A stretch of 64,000 bases of DNA from Xanthoparmelia taractica (GCA_033085395.1 JANQBS010000124.1:51041-115040), one strand, 5' to 3'. Shown: positions 22,582 to 35,800, counted from the stretch's first letter. Notes: generated from the letters alone by a model not told the origin. Translations and numbers: made by a program.

Positions 22582-24489
22582 CTATATCGGCCGAGCCCTT
22601 GCAACCTTTTCCTGGCACTCCTTGTAATCCAACGCGTCCGCATCCACCCCTTTAGTCTCTGGCACGAAGAAGAAGGTAACAATGGCGCCGAGGATGTTGC
22701 ACGCGAAGAAGATCCAGAGGACGTTTGCCACGCCAATCTTACCGGGCGAGCTCAGGTAGTTGAACAGCACGCCGGATAAAATAGCGCCGAGTTTGCCGGT
22801 GGCAGCGCTGACTCCGTGGGCGAAACCACGTACGCGGGAGGGGAACAGTTCTCCGGGGACGATAAAGGTCGTGGCGTTGGGACCGAAGTTGAAGAAGAGC
22901 TAGAGACACGTAATCAGCATTCCACTCCTACTTCGTCTACGGAACCATCGAAACTTACCTGGGCAATGGTGAAGCAGACGAATTTCCCGGCCGTCCCCAG
23001 ATGAGCGTAGTCGCCGGCTATGATGGCAAACATGAGCGCACAGACGAGGAAGCCTTGAATCTGGATCCAGCGACGCCCAAGTATCTCAATGAAGAAGATG
23101 GTCAGGAAGTACCCGGGCACGTAGCCCGCCGCAGCGATGATGAGATTCCCATAAGCGTTCTTGAGGAGCGTTTCATACTCGGTTTTGCCCTTGGAGAAAC
23201 CAATGGCAGACAAAAGCACCGACTGGTTGAGGTTCAGACCGTAAAAGGCGACATCGACCAGGAACCAGGTGGATGCAGTGCCGATTAATTGCTTCAGATG
23301 TTTCCACTCGCTAAAGTAGATCATGAAGGTCTTCATCTGCACGTCCTTGGTCGGTGGCGCGACGTGTGCTTCGACGATTGATGCGTTCCTAAGTGGGGAA
23401 GGAAGGTCGTTTGAGTCTGAATCCGTGTGTACTTTGGGTTCTTTGCTGGCATAGTTCATGGTCGTGGCCGACGAGGAGAGGGAAGAGGCTTTGAGCATGC
23501 TGAGCTCTCCGGATTGTAGGTATTTCTTGCTTTCGGGCATGGTCAGGCGCTGGTAGAGAGTGGCGAAGGCTGGTACGAGGGCGACTCCGATCTGGATTCG
23601 CCAGACGGCGTCAAGCTGGCCGTACTCTCCGGCCTTCAAAGCTTTGCTGAAGCAGCCAAGAATGATGAGCGTGACAATTGAGCCCGCGAGGGTTCCCTAA
23701 ATCGGTCAGCCCATTTTATCCACTGCCTCGGGGGGTGTCGCTTGTTGTATGACGGAAGCAAGAACCTACCCAGCCCTGATTGGAGAAGATCCAGCCCAGC
23801 ATCCGTCCACGGTTGCGGAGGGAGGAGCGTTCGGCAACGATGGAGGCGGACATGGGGTAGTCGCCACCGATGCCGATGCCCATGAGCAGTCTCATGCCAA
23901 AGAGATACCAGAATTTGTTCCTCGTGGGGCCGGGCAGGTGATTGGGCAGGCTGATGACGAGTATGACACCCACGATCATGATGATCATCTCTTTCCCATA
24001 GACGAAGCGGCGGCCAAAGGCATCACCGAGGAAACCAAAAGACAGTTGACCGACGATGTTGCCAATGTTGGCGGCGGCGTTGACGGCGCCGCGCAGGAGG
24101 AGGGGGTAGGTGGGATTCTTGACGGGTGGCTTCTTCAGGCCACCCCAATATTCGTAGGTCCATATCGGGGTGACCAAGTTGATGATGAAGAGATCGTAGG
24201 AGTCGAGGAAGAAACCGACACTAATGTGGGTGTTGTTAGCCGGGGGGGGGGAGGGGGTGGAATGTGCTGTCGTGCATATGCAACTCACCCGCAGATGGCG
24301 AATAGCTTGAGATCTCCCCTGCTCATGATGCGGCTTGCGCCAGTGTATTGCTGTGATGCCTCATACTCCTCCTGCATGAGGGGATTAGCCCGAGAGATTA
24401 GGGAAAGCAGATGTGTGGGACTGGCGTACGATGGAGATGATGTTTCCATGCTCATCCTTGCGGGTGTAGGCCTCCTCTTCCCACTTCAT
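22582..24489 (-). CDS. PHO84-like inorganic phosphate:proton symporter (MFS)
   Basis: Exons 24489-24430, 24371-24289, 24220-23770, 23696-22959 and 22899-22582 join in phase to 549 residues. It is a plasma-membrane major facilitator, expected to have twelve helices. [18 protein letters not shown] begins helix 1; [17 protein letters not shown] is the loop 2-3 motif; [20 protein letters not shown] is the phosphate:H+ symporter signature in helix 4. A hydrophilic central loop (about residues 240-300) precedes the second half, which ends [14 protein letters not shown]. The GGDYP motif separates this family from the sugar porters. Glycerophosphoinositol permeases of the Git1 type are close relatives and a possible alternative. 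The short first exon (20 residues) is typical of the family. Neighbours are unrelated. The gene appears intact. Confidence 0.92.
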
Positions 24490-24611
24490 GACTGCGATGA
24501 GAGGGCGACAATGTTTTGGGTTGGGTAAAGGAAGCAGGAGGAATGGTTATGGGAGCCTTTTCAAAGGTTGTATGTAGGACAAGGGTTTGAGTAAGGGCGT
24601 GCAGGAGCTTC

Positions 24612-24619
24612 CTTATATG
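24612..24619 (-). promoter_or_regulatory. TATA-like motif of the phosphate transporter gene
   Basis: On the minus strand CATATAAGG lies about 125 bases before the ATG at 24489. Confidence 0.35.
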
Positions 24620-24639
24620 AATAAGGCAGTCCAAGTAGT

Positions 24640-27420
24640 TGGGGCGGCCGGCTTATTGGCCAAGACGGTCAGGCGTGATGATTGAGACATGGTTGTTATG
24701 TGTGTGTGGGTGTGGGTTGGTATAGGCTCTTGGTAGAGATTGGAGTCTAGTTCTTTTTGTTCCAGTCGGAGTAGACTCGGGGGAGGAATAGTTTGCTGCA
24801 TGTGGGTGAGAGTCTTGCATCAACTGGCTGCAGAGATTGACTGTAGCGTCAGCCACTGATGAGGCCAAGAGGAAAAGAGGCGAAGAGGCGAGTTGCGATG
24901 AATAGTGTATGGCAAAGTATCAAAGTATCCAAACAAGTATCCAGAAAATGTTGAAGAAAAAAGAAAGATTCTTCGAACGTCGGTCATCCTATCTTTCTGA
25001 AACGTGCACAAACGGTCAGATTTGATTGGTCCGGGGAGGGGCAGCGGGATGACGGGAAGCTACCTCTACAGGGTAAAGTACTACGGGCCACTATAGGGGG
25101 GAGGATGTGCAAAGATAATTGGACCCCGGCTAGACCTTGGGAAGCCCCTGAATAATAGGGCAACTTACCTTGGCTTAGGGTACTTGGTAGGTAGCTACCT
25201 TACCTTACATAAAGTAAGTTGACTTTGCCCATCTAGATCTCAGGCTTTGAACTGACCCCCACCAAAACATCACCAAATAATAATATCAACATTATTCTTA
25301 GGCCGAGGCACTTTTCTTGTCTCGTCAATTCATTTGTCAAGTGTCGACATCTGGCCATATTATTAATTATTATATTCCCATTTGTTATAGTTGTTATAAC
25401 AATTAATACCATTATTCAACAATCATAATTCATACGGGCTAACCGACCAGGCATCAAATCAATCAGAAAACAAAAATTACTTCTGATGATTCCATGGAGG
25501 CTCATAGGTTACCCGCTTTTTCAAGAGCCGTAGGATGCATATGCATCCACATGTCATGCACGTGTTCCCCCCCCTCCCTTAAGTCTTTAGATCCAAAATG
25601 CCAAAGTTCTATTCGGCATCCACTTGCGAGTTGCCACAAGGGCACACATTCTGTCTGTCCCGGATGGGTAGATTGTTATGGCTAGATACTCGATTGGTAT
25701 ACCTGCATCCCGGGGATAGATATAAATCGGGGAACTGAATGCGAATCATCAATCATCAATCACGCTGCTGCAATTCCTCCGGCACTGTGGCACGAACTGT
25801 ATGGAGGCTGTCTTGCTTGTTTTGATTGGACTAACACCATTGAGAAGTACGTAGATTGGATTCCAAACTGATCCTCGACAGATGCGGTATCAAGGTCTCC
25901 CGCCACTTTTCCCAAAAAATCCACCCCAGCCTTACGTCGAGCCTTGATCGCTGCCGTCAAATTATGGACAAGCTTGCTGACGGAAGCCTCCCTTGACCAA
26001 TGACTTGATTCGATAACATAACATCGGAGTCCTGTTCCAGATGCCTCTTCCCACATCTTCGTCTTCTGACCTGTCTGTCTGGAAATGGGTCAACTGCTTT
26101 CCGCACAGAAATTTAAGCATGTTCGGGGCTTCTATCACACCCTTTCCTTCCCCCGACACTCTGGCCCTCTTTCTTCGCTTCACACATTTTGACAATTGCC
26201 ATCGCTTGCTGCCGCATGTGCACAGCAGAATAATGGCACAATGGCAAGCTCGAGCGGCTACGGCAAGTGTTGGATGCAGCAGCTGCGCTGGTAGCACGAA
26301 CCCCACGTTGGCGTAAACTTAACAATCGTAAATCCTGCACAGGACACCTCACGCTTCCTAATCCTATCTTTGGCCGGCCACACTTGCTTTTCCGCTTGAC
26401 AGTCAGATCTCGATCAAATCAAATCATGACCGGATCGATGGGGAGGCATGGCATTGGCATCCCAGCATGGCCTTATACCATTCCCCAGCGCTGTGCATGA
26501 GTCGCATTGTTTCCGCAGCATGATTGTGGATCATTGCACGTGCTCATTCTCTATCCCAAGTTGCCTGGATCAGTCTTTTCGTTATGCGCTCGAGAGCTGT
26601 CAAGTCTTTTGAATTTCAACAGCGCTGAAAACACTCACGAGCTGATCCCAGAGCGTGACATCTGCCAAGAGACCTCGTGATCAAAAGCTGGACTGTCAGG
26701 CACCACATATACTCTCCCCGTACCCTGAACTAACTCTAGAATGCCGAGCAAAGCTGACTAACTTTGGACTGCGAAAGCGGATCGATACCGAGTCTCGTTC
26801 TACTTTTCCCCCAGGTTCAGCTTCTGATACCATCTCAACCAAAGAGATTCCGTCATGGAAAATTCAACGAGTCAACCTTGATCGCTTAAATGTTTTTCAT
26901 TTATTGTCGCCGACCTTTCAATGGTGGTGGGCACGCGTCGGAGGCAAATGATGGAGAATACATCATCTGCCTGCCAATTGTGCTGATCCTGTGGGTCTCG
27001 TCTGATAATATGCCGATCTGACAGACGGCGCTACTTGGGATCAATCGAATCCTCGGACATATTAATTCGCTTTTCGGTTGCCACCCCCTACTTCCAACCT
27101 ACTGATTAAGCAGGTCAAGCAGACACCACCGCCATATCAATCTTCTTGTGGCGTATCATTGGGGCAACCGGCAATTGGGTAAGAATTCCGGCACCATATT
27201 TACCATGATCCCAACCTACCGGCCTTTGTTACTCTGGTCACGCCAGGGGGCTAAAAGCGCTGGCTTGACGATACTCCGTCAGAACGGCCTTTACGAGTAC
27301 GAAGACCATGTCTCCGAACTTCACGTAGGAACGAGGAGTGCCTTGTGCCATCTATCATAAAGAGCTGGGAATGAACATTTGGCACTACGATTTGGTCGTC
27401 ATAGCATCAAGTGACTTCAC
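24640..27420. other. Gene-poor stretch, no supported gene
   Basis: Many short frames exist on both strands with no family match. The DNA near 25145-25220 is rich in TAGGTAG/CTACCTTACC-type steps. The part near 25260-25440 is AT-rich with small palindromes such as GTTATAAC. A minus frame at 25760-26056 (containing SREASVSKLVHNLTAAIKAR) looks slightly protein-like but is not supported further. Confidence 0.4.
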
Positions 27421-28770
27421 CGCCGTCCTGCCATCTCCCAACCCTCCCTGTCTGCGCGCATTTCGAGGCCAAAACCACCAGACCGATGGCCCCTCCTACG
27501 CATTCGGCCACAGCAGGTGTATAGTCGACAAGGTGGTTAGACACAAACTCGGTTGGATCAGGTTAGCAATACTCGTTAACATCAAGATGTCATCACCGAG
27601 CTCATTCTCCGGGTCATACAAGCAAAGAAGCATGGAAACACAAGCGTTGTCAGCAGAGACCCATGCTGGTTCGCGCCTAGACAAAGCAACCTCTCGCATG
27701 GTCAAGAAAGAATGCGTGACTATCTCACAACGATCGATCTCCGAGCTACACCAGTCTGCTACGATGGGGTAGCTTTGTCCTCGATTTCCAAGTCCTCCGC
27801 TGATTTTCTGATTCATTCTCCCAATCTATATCCGAGAACGGCTTTGCTGACGTTAGGCCTCGAGAGTGCAGAGGTGCAACGGAACCGCTACCTTGTTAGT
27901 CACAAAGGATCTGAATTCAGCAACGTGTGCGAGCTCGACCGTCTGCGAAGCCCGAACACCCTTGAAGTTTAAATACGTCTGCCTCTCTTCACCTTCTCGC
28001 AACAGGCTGTCTTTAGTCAAGCCTGGCGTCGTATCAGTTCCTAGCTGTTCCACACACTTTCCGTGTGTGCTTGCCGTTTGCGATTTAGGACAGATGCGCT
28101 CGGGATTACCTGGATGTACAGGACGTTGAATGTCGATGAGCTTAGGGCTAAAGCACTACAGATCCGTGTCTCTCCATCTATGAATCGATCCACTAACTTC
28201 AACCACGGGATTCAAGGAGGGAACAGACAGGACCCTTCAGAAAACCACCATGTGGAAAGTTCTGCGGCTGGTTGCAGATGCGATCCTCGGCATTTACAAC
28301 TGAGATAAGGTCTGTGGCTATCTAGCCGCTTCCTATCTGTCGGCCGATAAAGCAACCGACTACGACACCATGCAGCAAGTCATCAGAGCTGGATTGCCCA
28401 AAGTGATGTTGCAAGTCGTCGAAGAGAAAGCTTGGGCTGCGCGGGAAAGGAGAGCCAATGGCTTGATTATCGAAGCAGGTGAGGAATTCCGGCGCAGCCA
28501 ACGTACCAAGATGACGCTTCTGGGACGATACTATGAGCTGGAGATGAATGTTGATGTCGCTGCTCCGGTCAGAAATCAAAGCATCCATGGCTTGATGATC
28601 AAAAGGAATTTCTACGAAGGGACCAGGCCATCAGACATCCGCAATATCACACCCCTGTGGATGTTTCCTCTACCGAAGATTCATGTACCTTCCCTAGGCC
28701 TTAGCCATCTTTGTTGCCGGCTACAAGTGCCTCGAGGCTTAGGGGGATTCGTCGCATGCTCCCCTTGAGA
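27420..28770 (+). pseudogene. Decayed or uncharacterised coding traces, family unknown
   Basis: Several plus-strand pieces have protein-like composition but sit in different frames. RPQQVYSRQ can splice across a 55-nt GT-AG intron to DVITELILRVIQAKK and then SVVSRDPCWFAPRQSN and RMRDYLTTIDLRATPVCYD. Near 28.1 kb there is DALGITWMYRTLNVDELR. Near 28.26-28.6 kb WKVLRLVADAILGIYN meets a TGA and continues in the same frame as VCGYLAASYLSADKATDYD, VMLQVVEEKAWAARERRAN and TKMTLLGRYYELEMNV. I could not connect them into one intact model. This may be a broken gene or a multi-intron gene of a family I do not recognise. The opposite strand also has an open stretch at 27816-27496. Confidence 0.3.
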
Positions 28771-29129
28771 CCGAACAAGTATTGTTCCATCAACTTCCCC
28801 AACTATAACCCTAGCCTTGTGCTGATTGACCGCACTGTGTTGCTCTTGCCCATCCTGCTGCTGTGGCGTCTGCAGACGCCAACGAGGTACAATGTTGACA
28901 TCATGATTACTCTTTTTGGCGATTCACTGTTATTTAATTGACACCCCAGAGCCATGCCTAGTTGAAAAATCACTAGCAGATATGAAGTAAGAGCTAGGAA
29001 ATGCACGAAATTCCTCGGACGGTCTTTTGAGGACAAAGGTCTCTGGATGAGTCTCCGTTCCAAGCCAATAACTACTGACTAGGCCTGGAACTATATCACC
29101 ACCAGAAGAACTCAGTGTCGATTCCTGGA

Positions 29130-30346
29130 TTACGCTACGGCTTCAAGCGTATGTAATGGGTTTTGACACGTAACCTGGATGATAATCTTGGAATCACCGG
29201 CTGCAGCAACGATATCAGTACTGCCTATACCATATTATCTACAAGGGTAGAAGAAAATGGAAATCTACCGACTGATACACCCTCCTTTCTCGACCTTACG
29301 CACATAGCCACTATTGTCACGGCGGAAGCCCAGATACCATACCAGCTGGCCCGTACTGGTGTTCCAGTCAGGGACACCTCTATCGAGCATCTAGCATAGG
29401 CTGCCAAACATATCAGCAGATAAGGAATGACACAAAAAGGACAGTATGGAATATACTGACGATCTCTATACCTGACCGGAAGCGGCACGTCGATATTCGC
29501 TTCGCCCCGTGCCCCGAAAATTTCTTGACGATCTGATGCCCGCATTCTGTCCAAGGCCACCCGACATGCAGACGTCACTTCGGGTACGCTCCTGGATATG
29601 GAGCATTCCACATGTGGAGTCCATTGCGCGATAACCATCGAGAGCTTTCCTCGCTGTCCTGTAAAGCTGTCAGTAAGATGACAGATCCCAATCGTTCCTG
29701 GTGCTTCGACCGTTTCAGAAGCGAGAATGACGGACCTAGCCGGTTCGCACTCCCACCTTCATTTCTGTCTGCAAACACACATTTTTCCATCAACCGGAAA
29801 GCCGCCCGTCTGAATTGGTTTGGTGTCCACAAATCTGAGCCATCTGGGTCGGTGGAAGAAAGTTCAATGAAGCAGGTCCCGTCACCTGTTATATCATCAA
29901 TGGCGCCGTCAGGCCGGATCACCCAAGCCATCGTGTACAGGCCTGCTTAGAGAATACGTACTGCTAGAGATTCTGAGAGGTAGCAGTACATCTACAGTAT
30001 CTGGCTCGGTCCGATCTCCGAATTTCAGGACCTCTTTATCAATTTCGATCCGATTGTAGGCTTCCCGGCAGCTATCAACGTGTGGCTGGCCATACCTAGT
30101 TCCATCGCACCCGTATCTTGCCTGGCCCAGGTCCGATTGGTTGGATGCCAGAGTTGAGGGTGTTAGAATGGATACAGCTGGACGAGTGCCCTCATTTCCT
30201 GAACTCGAGTCACTTACTGTCAAATCGAAGGTCTTGTTCACAGGCAAGTCTTTTTCTTTCTGCGGCTGCAGAATCAACGAAACAACCCCCGCACTATGCA
30301 GGCCGAAAGTCCAGAAACGTGTAAGCATGGCTGTGACAACAAACAA
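29130..30346 (-). CDS. Secreted protein with two tandem copies of a Cys-containing domain
   Basis: Exons 30346-29962, 29885-29736, 29658-29472, 29390-29269 and 29224-29130 join in phase to 312 residues. An N-terminal secretion signal is likely (MLTRFWTFGLHSAGVVSLI, with a start at 30346 or the in-frame ATG at 30328). After a Ser/Thr-rich linker the first domain reads CDGTRYGQPHVDSC, FGDRTEPDTVDVLLPLR, SDGTCFIEL, FRRAAFRLMEKCV, GGSANRLG and GKLSMVIAQW. The second repeats the plan: ACRVALDRM, FGARGEANIDVPLPVR, CSIEVSL, SWYGIWASAVTIVAMCV, GVSVGG and SKIIIQV. The plan matches a group of small ascomycete secreted proteins whose name I cannot recall; function is not known to me. The second domain lacks the SADG-type link before CSIEV, so the third intron (29391-29471) is the weakest. 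The last intron is only 44 nt. Confidence 0.7.
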
Positions 30347-31896
30347 AAGAAGGACTAGAACCGGACGACTGAAAATCGACTGTTGTAGCGATTCCGGGGC
30401 GCCTTTCAGAAAACAACCCTTTGCTATGATGACGAAGCGGGATTATTTATTCAAAATTTGCATCCAGATTTCACCCTTTGGTTTTGGGATACGAATTGTG
30501 TTGTCGCATGGGCGTCCCGTTCCGACAGCACAAGCGCATAAGCGGGCCTGTCATCGAACCCAGGACAGCAGTTTACAAACCACCGGATTTGGCATGCAGC
30601 GGGCGCAAGGGTCGCTTGGACTGTTACTTGCTTTCTCCCTCTAGCGGATTTTGTGTCGTACAACCTCTTGAGTCTCGCCGCCAGCACAAATCGAGTCGGA
30701 TTCTTTGGATTCGGAGTATTAGAAGAGCTTGGAGGATGACTGCATTCTCAAAGATCTCTTACCTGACAGATAGTAAAAGGGTTGCCCTACTCCTTATGCC
30801 GGCGTGTGAATGGTCTTGTCGTCACTAAAGGACGTTCGATGTGAAGGATAGTGTTGACTCGGTTGGACGAAATCACATCTCTACTTAGCGAATGCACCGT
30901 CACTCACGACCCAATACTACTCGTGCTGCGTTTCCTATCTTCATTGTCCCGTTTGTAGTGTGTTTTGCAAACAGAGCATCTCATCTGACCCAGTTGGAGT
31001 AGTCCAGCGTTCTTCTGCGGCAAAAGCAGGCCGAGGGAAGAAGTAAGCTATGCTTCGACTAAAGTTGTTTGGTTTGGGGGAATGTCCTCCCATCCGACGT
31101 TCAACATGTAAGTTGAAGGGTACCCTACTTAGATCGGGCATTGCGACACCGTGAGGTGGAGGCGATGTTCTTGCGGACTACTAACGATAGATTGGCCCTA
31201 CATAATTCTACGGCTGGGTCTAGCAGATGTTGATGTCCTGAGTTTCGCTCTGGATTCGGTTGTAGTGTTAGCTGATGCCATGATCACTCACCCCCGGGCC
31301 TACACCAGTCTTGAGTAATGACAAATCTGTATTCTGCTAGGTACGATGGAAACTGCAGATCGCAGAGAGTGCGTTGAACCAACGTCGAAGCTATGCCGCA
31401 GTCACAGCCGTGCTCTTGGACGGAGTAGGCATAGTCGGCATCTGCGCGGCTGAATTCCAGTTATTTCCAACATAAGTCCTAAAAACTTGGGTCGACGGAC
31501 TAAATGACATGAGCGTTAGGTAAAGAATTTCTTTGGTTACTTGCTTTCCTAGTGTACCGGCGAAAGGAAGGTTAGTACTTTGAGCCTATCAGAGAACAGC
31601 CGACATGGAGCGAAGGATTGTGCCTATGCTCACTTAGCTCCACAAGGGCACTCAGCCCCAAGCTATAATCGTGTTGGCTAGAATGGTAACAAACCCTACA
31701 TGGCATGAAGAATCCTACAGTCCTAGAGAGGCTGGATCCACAAGATGATTGAACATCTAATCTTTCCTTTCGCAACACGTCTGATGGACAGTGATCGCCG
31801 TGGTCTTTGGAGCACATTTCCCTCGCTCTTTACCGGGTCATTTCGATCATAGCGCTGGTGCTTGCATATTCTCGATTTTTGGGGAATATTTCATCA
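30347..31896. other. Intergenic, nothing recognised
   Basis: A divergent promoter region 1.5 kb long between two secreted-protein genes. No gene, repeat or RNA is supported. Confidence 0.45.
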
Positions 31897-34460
31897 ATGC
31901 ATCTGCTACCAGCGATTGTAGTTTTGGAGTTGGTCGGAGTTGCATCAGTTCTCGGTCTCTCGCCAGCTCGTGAGTGCGCTGCGAAGCAACTGGTTTTTCG
32001 TAAAGACTAACAATCTGCCTAGCGATAATGAACGGCAATCTATCCACCGCCCTAAGCTCGCCCTCATCGGCTTTGACCTCCGCGGACACTATTACCTCTG
32101 CTTCTTCGATAGCCACGGGTAGTTCAAATGTCACTTGCCCACAATGTCAGGTGGTCGCACGTTTTGGACCTCTCTCGATGGCCTTGTGGTGGACCTCATC
32201 GTTGAGCTTGACGCTGGACACCGTTTCCGTGTTGGTCACACAATACAACAACTCCGCTGTGACCCGTACCACTACTATCCACGAAGACTTCAAATCGGTC
32301 AACATAACCACAATGAAGGAAGCACAATCTATGGCTTTTGACGTCCTCACAGCGATCGATCCAGAGTACCTAGCAAACGGGTTCATCCTCAACAATGGTA
32401 CCAATGCTTTTGTCGATGGTACGTTCAGTGTCGCGTATCCGACGCCTTACATAGGGATCCAAGGCTTCGAGTTCATATCCGTCACGCAACAAGCTTCCCA
32501 GTGCCCCAAAGGTCTCCAGTACGCTGGACCAAATCTCGGGACGGCGGAGTGCGCATGTCTGATGCAAACATACATGGACGATCCCCGTCGATTGGACAAC
32601 GCTATTACTTCGCAAATTACCCTCTCATCTACCTACTATGAGCTCGGCAACCCTCATCCCGTCAATAATGATCTAGGAACAATCTTGGAAGGGCCTATTC
32701 CAATCAAGAATGCGTCATACTCCAGTTTCATCGAATCCGTTTTAAAAAGCGAGGGGTTCAACAAGTACAGGTCTTGCGAATTTCTTGATGTGGGCGTGGG
32801 TCCTCCAGCATTGATGATGCCAGTCACAGCCCTGACCGCGACCACGACTGCCACAGTCAAAAGTGCTGGTAATTACGGTACTCGATCACCAAAGCCAGGA
32901 AGCCCTATTGCACCTATCATACATCCTCCGACGAGTACCCCTGCTGCTCCTCCATCAGTGCCGATCGTAGATCCAAAGCCTGTCAAGGAGCCTCTGCCGG
33001 CAAGTTCGACAGCGCCATATGTGGCTCCTCAGACTGTTGCTCCTGTTGCTGAACAACCAGTGCCAATTGTGAATAAGCCTCTATCATCGAAATCCCCTGC
33101 TGACAGCCCGGTGAATGCGCCAGCCAAAGCCGGATCTCAGGGAACGGTAGAAACACCACCAGAGAGCAGTGGTATTAGTCAAACCGGCAGCAGTGGAGGC
33201 CAGCATGCCATTGGAGCCTCACATAGTGGCAGCAATGGTCAATCGAACACTGGAGCGCAACCTGACGCTGGATCAGATTCAAATAACAGTAATGGCAAAG
33301 GCTCAGATACAGGCGATAACCAAGCTGTACCTGCTCCAGTAGTAGGCATATCCTATGCTGGATCCAGCATCACTCCAGAGACCTCTTCTCACTACAATAT
33401 TCCGAAGATAGGCAAACTCAACCCTGGCGGCTCGCCAGTAACAATCAACAACGTTGTCTTTTCTCTAGCTCCTTCGGCCACTGCCCTGGTCAGCAATGGA
33501 CAAACAGTTTCCATCCCGACCTTTGCGGCGGCGGTGCCTGGTCCTATGAGGCAGATCGCAGCACCAGCTCTGAAACTCGCCGGCTCTACCTACACCGCCG
33601 ACTCCTCGTCAAACATCGTAGTTGCAGGACAGACTATAATTCCGGGCGCGCCAGCCGTTACCGTTTCCAGCACGCCTATATCGCTAGCTCATGGCGCTTC
33701 CGTGGCCATCGTAGGCGGTACGACACAATCGCTTTACCCCTTCGTGTCCACAGCTCGCCCGGAAATGACATTCGCAGGAGCGACCTACACAGCCAACTCC
33801 TATTCCGCCATTGTTATTCAAGGCCAAACCCTCATCCCAGGCTCTCCAGCCATCACAATATCAAACATCCCTATCTCACTAGCGTCAGGAGCCAGCACAG
33901 CACTCATCGCCGGTCAGACACAGTCCTTGTTTCCACTTACATTCGCCGGCTCCACTTACACAGCCAATGCAGCTTCAGGCTTCACTATCCAAGGCCAAAC
34001 TCTGTCCCCGGGCGGTGCCATCACCGTTTCGAACACGCACATTTCCCTAGCTACAGTCGCCTCCTTTGCCGTCGTGGCGGGCTCAACGCAATCTCTCGCA
34101 CCACTTGCTCCGGCGCTCACCACTGGATCACCAATTTTTACGTTCCATGGCTCGATGTATACCGCAGTCGCTGGTTCGGGGTTTGTAATAGGCGGCCAGA
34201 CGCTCACTGAAGGCGGCATGGTGACGGTGGCTGGGACTCCGATTTCGTATGCGTCTGGTGGCGGGGATGTGGTTGTGGGGACGAGCACTGAGGGGGTGGG
34301 CTTTGGGGGTTTGATTATGAGTGGGTTTGGTGGTGGTGGGGCGAGTACGACGACGGGGCATCTGCTATTTACGGGTGGTGCGATGAGGTGTGGGGGTAGT
34401 TTGTCTTGGGTTTCCATGGTGGGGGTTTTGGGAGGAATGATATTGGTGGGGGTGCGATGA
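31897..34460 (+). CDS. Repeat-bearing surface protein, probably GPI-anchored
   Basis: Exon 1 (31897-31969) encodes a signal peptide (MHLLPAIVVLELVGVASVLG) and joins exon 2 (32023-34460) across a 53-nt GTGAGT intron in phase; 836 residues. The N-terminal domain (to about 270) has several Cys, including SQCPKGLQYAG, AECACLMQTYM and YRSCEFLD. A Pro/Ser/Gly-rich linker follows. From about residue 500 there are four imperfect repeats of about 55-60 residues, each holding (T/L)(F/L)AG(S/A)TYTA, then (V/I)xGQT(L/I)xPG and SxxPISLA. Such GQTL-PG repeats are common in ascomycete surface proteins. The end (GSLSWVSMVGVLGGMILVGVR) is hydrophobic and fits a GPI-attachment signal. An upstream in-frame ATG at 31807 would extend the leader. 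A probable relative faces it across the transposon island. Confidence 0.8.
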
Positions 34461-35514
34461 GGGGTGTAATATGGTTTGGGTCGGAGTGTGTATATCTCGA
34501 TACAAATTCTTTGTATGCAAGGAATTGGTGGTCTCCAACACGCCGCAATCTTTGCAATCTCGTTCTACCCATTCCATACAGCGCGTGGATCATAGCTCAA
34601 GCATCAACTAATCTCATCTTTAATCCAAGAGTACTCAAGGACGAACCCTTCTCACGTCCAGCCAAGTGATCGTAGGTATTGATTCTCCATGTGAACGAGT
34701 CATCCTCTTACAGTCGGAGGCACGTGGATTGGGATATGCTCGACTGAGTTCTTCATACAAGGATGACGGGTTATATACTTACCCTCACCTTTGTAACCGT
34801 GTGCATATACTTCTTTTGACCTTGTGGCGCAAGATAGTCGTGTGATGGCTGAAGAGGGGCGTGAGCTGTGGATTTATACCTTGATGTCCATTATAAACAA
34901 GAACGAGACAGGCGTATCTTTTCTGCGCTATTATACACCCGCGTCGAGAATCGAAGGCACGCATTTGTTGCATGAAACTTCTGTCAATATTAATGAGGTT
35001 GCCGGTGCTGAGCAAGTTCTATGCCACTTTGGGGTCTTGAATCGCGAAGAATGGTGATGGAAAAACTTGCTTGGATGGGACTGAATCACGTCTTTCTTCG
35101 AGCTCGAAGATTTTTTTGGGTTTGCAGATACCTAGAATCTAAGATCTGAACAGCTGCTGCTATATTCCCAATCGGCACTTGCAAAATCGAATCCATAATC
35201 ACCCTCTATGTTTTCATATGCACCGAAGCTAGTCCTATGGAATCAGTCCGTCGCCCCTGGGGATTGTTGACATTCAAACTTGGCTCTTCCCCCCCTTTTT
35301 TTCCCCAGGAGTTATTGCTGTCTAAGCGAGAGTCTCCTCATCTTTCAGCACGTTATTGCTCAAGCTGCATGGAAATCATAGTGAGAATTAGAACAGTGCT
35401 ACTTTCTTTGCCCTGGGCACTCTTTGTATCCCATCCTCTGGCGCCTGAGGTTCACGTTTACTTGGCATTCCCTTATCAAAATATTTACTTGGGAATAGCA
35501 TCAATATGATTCTT
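34461..35514. other. Normal-composition flank of the AT-rich island
   Basis: No gene is supported. Base composition drops sharply to AT-rich at about 35480-35520. Confidence 0.45.
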
Positions 35515-35640
35515 TCAACACGCAATATGATTATATAAATAAATCTTATATAGCTTATATTTATAGCGACTCTTTAAAATACGCTATCGCCGTTTTTCGT
35601 AATTTAAATCTTATAATTTAACGCTATTAATAAACGATTT
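35515..35640 (-). mobile_element. Probable left remainder of the AT-rich host element interrupted by the LTR retrotransposon
   Basis: This AT-rich DNA is interrupted at 35641 by the LTR element. Its last five bases, GATTT (35636-35640), are the left copy of the target duplication. It is therefore continuous in origin with the AT-rich DNA starting at 42652. On the minus strand it would be the 3' tail of that element. Confidence 0.5.
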
Positions 35641-35800
35641 TGTCATGGAAATAGGTCTGGGATTGATGGTTGAAAAGTTATTGAATTCTAAGGGCCGCAG
35701 TGACGGAGATCTGCTGGGAAACTAATACAAATTTGGCCTAGCTTCCCCGTTCCTTCCCCGATCTTTCGAAATGCCTTTAATATATAGAAAAACCGTGATA
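35641..35800 (-). repeat. Long terminal repeat, 3' copy in element orientation
   Basis: 160 bp, matching the copy at 42492-42651 except for about 11 sites, all C/T or G/A. It keeps a GC-rich core (AAGGGCCGCAGTGACGG) although the interior is AT-rich. Confidence 0.93.

Noticed and set aside
23749..24528. 259-codon plus-strand frame across the transporter gene
   Set aside because: It is antisense to well conserved MFS exons and crosses their introns; no family match.
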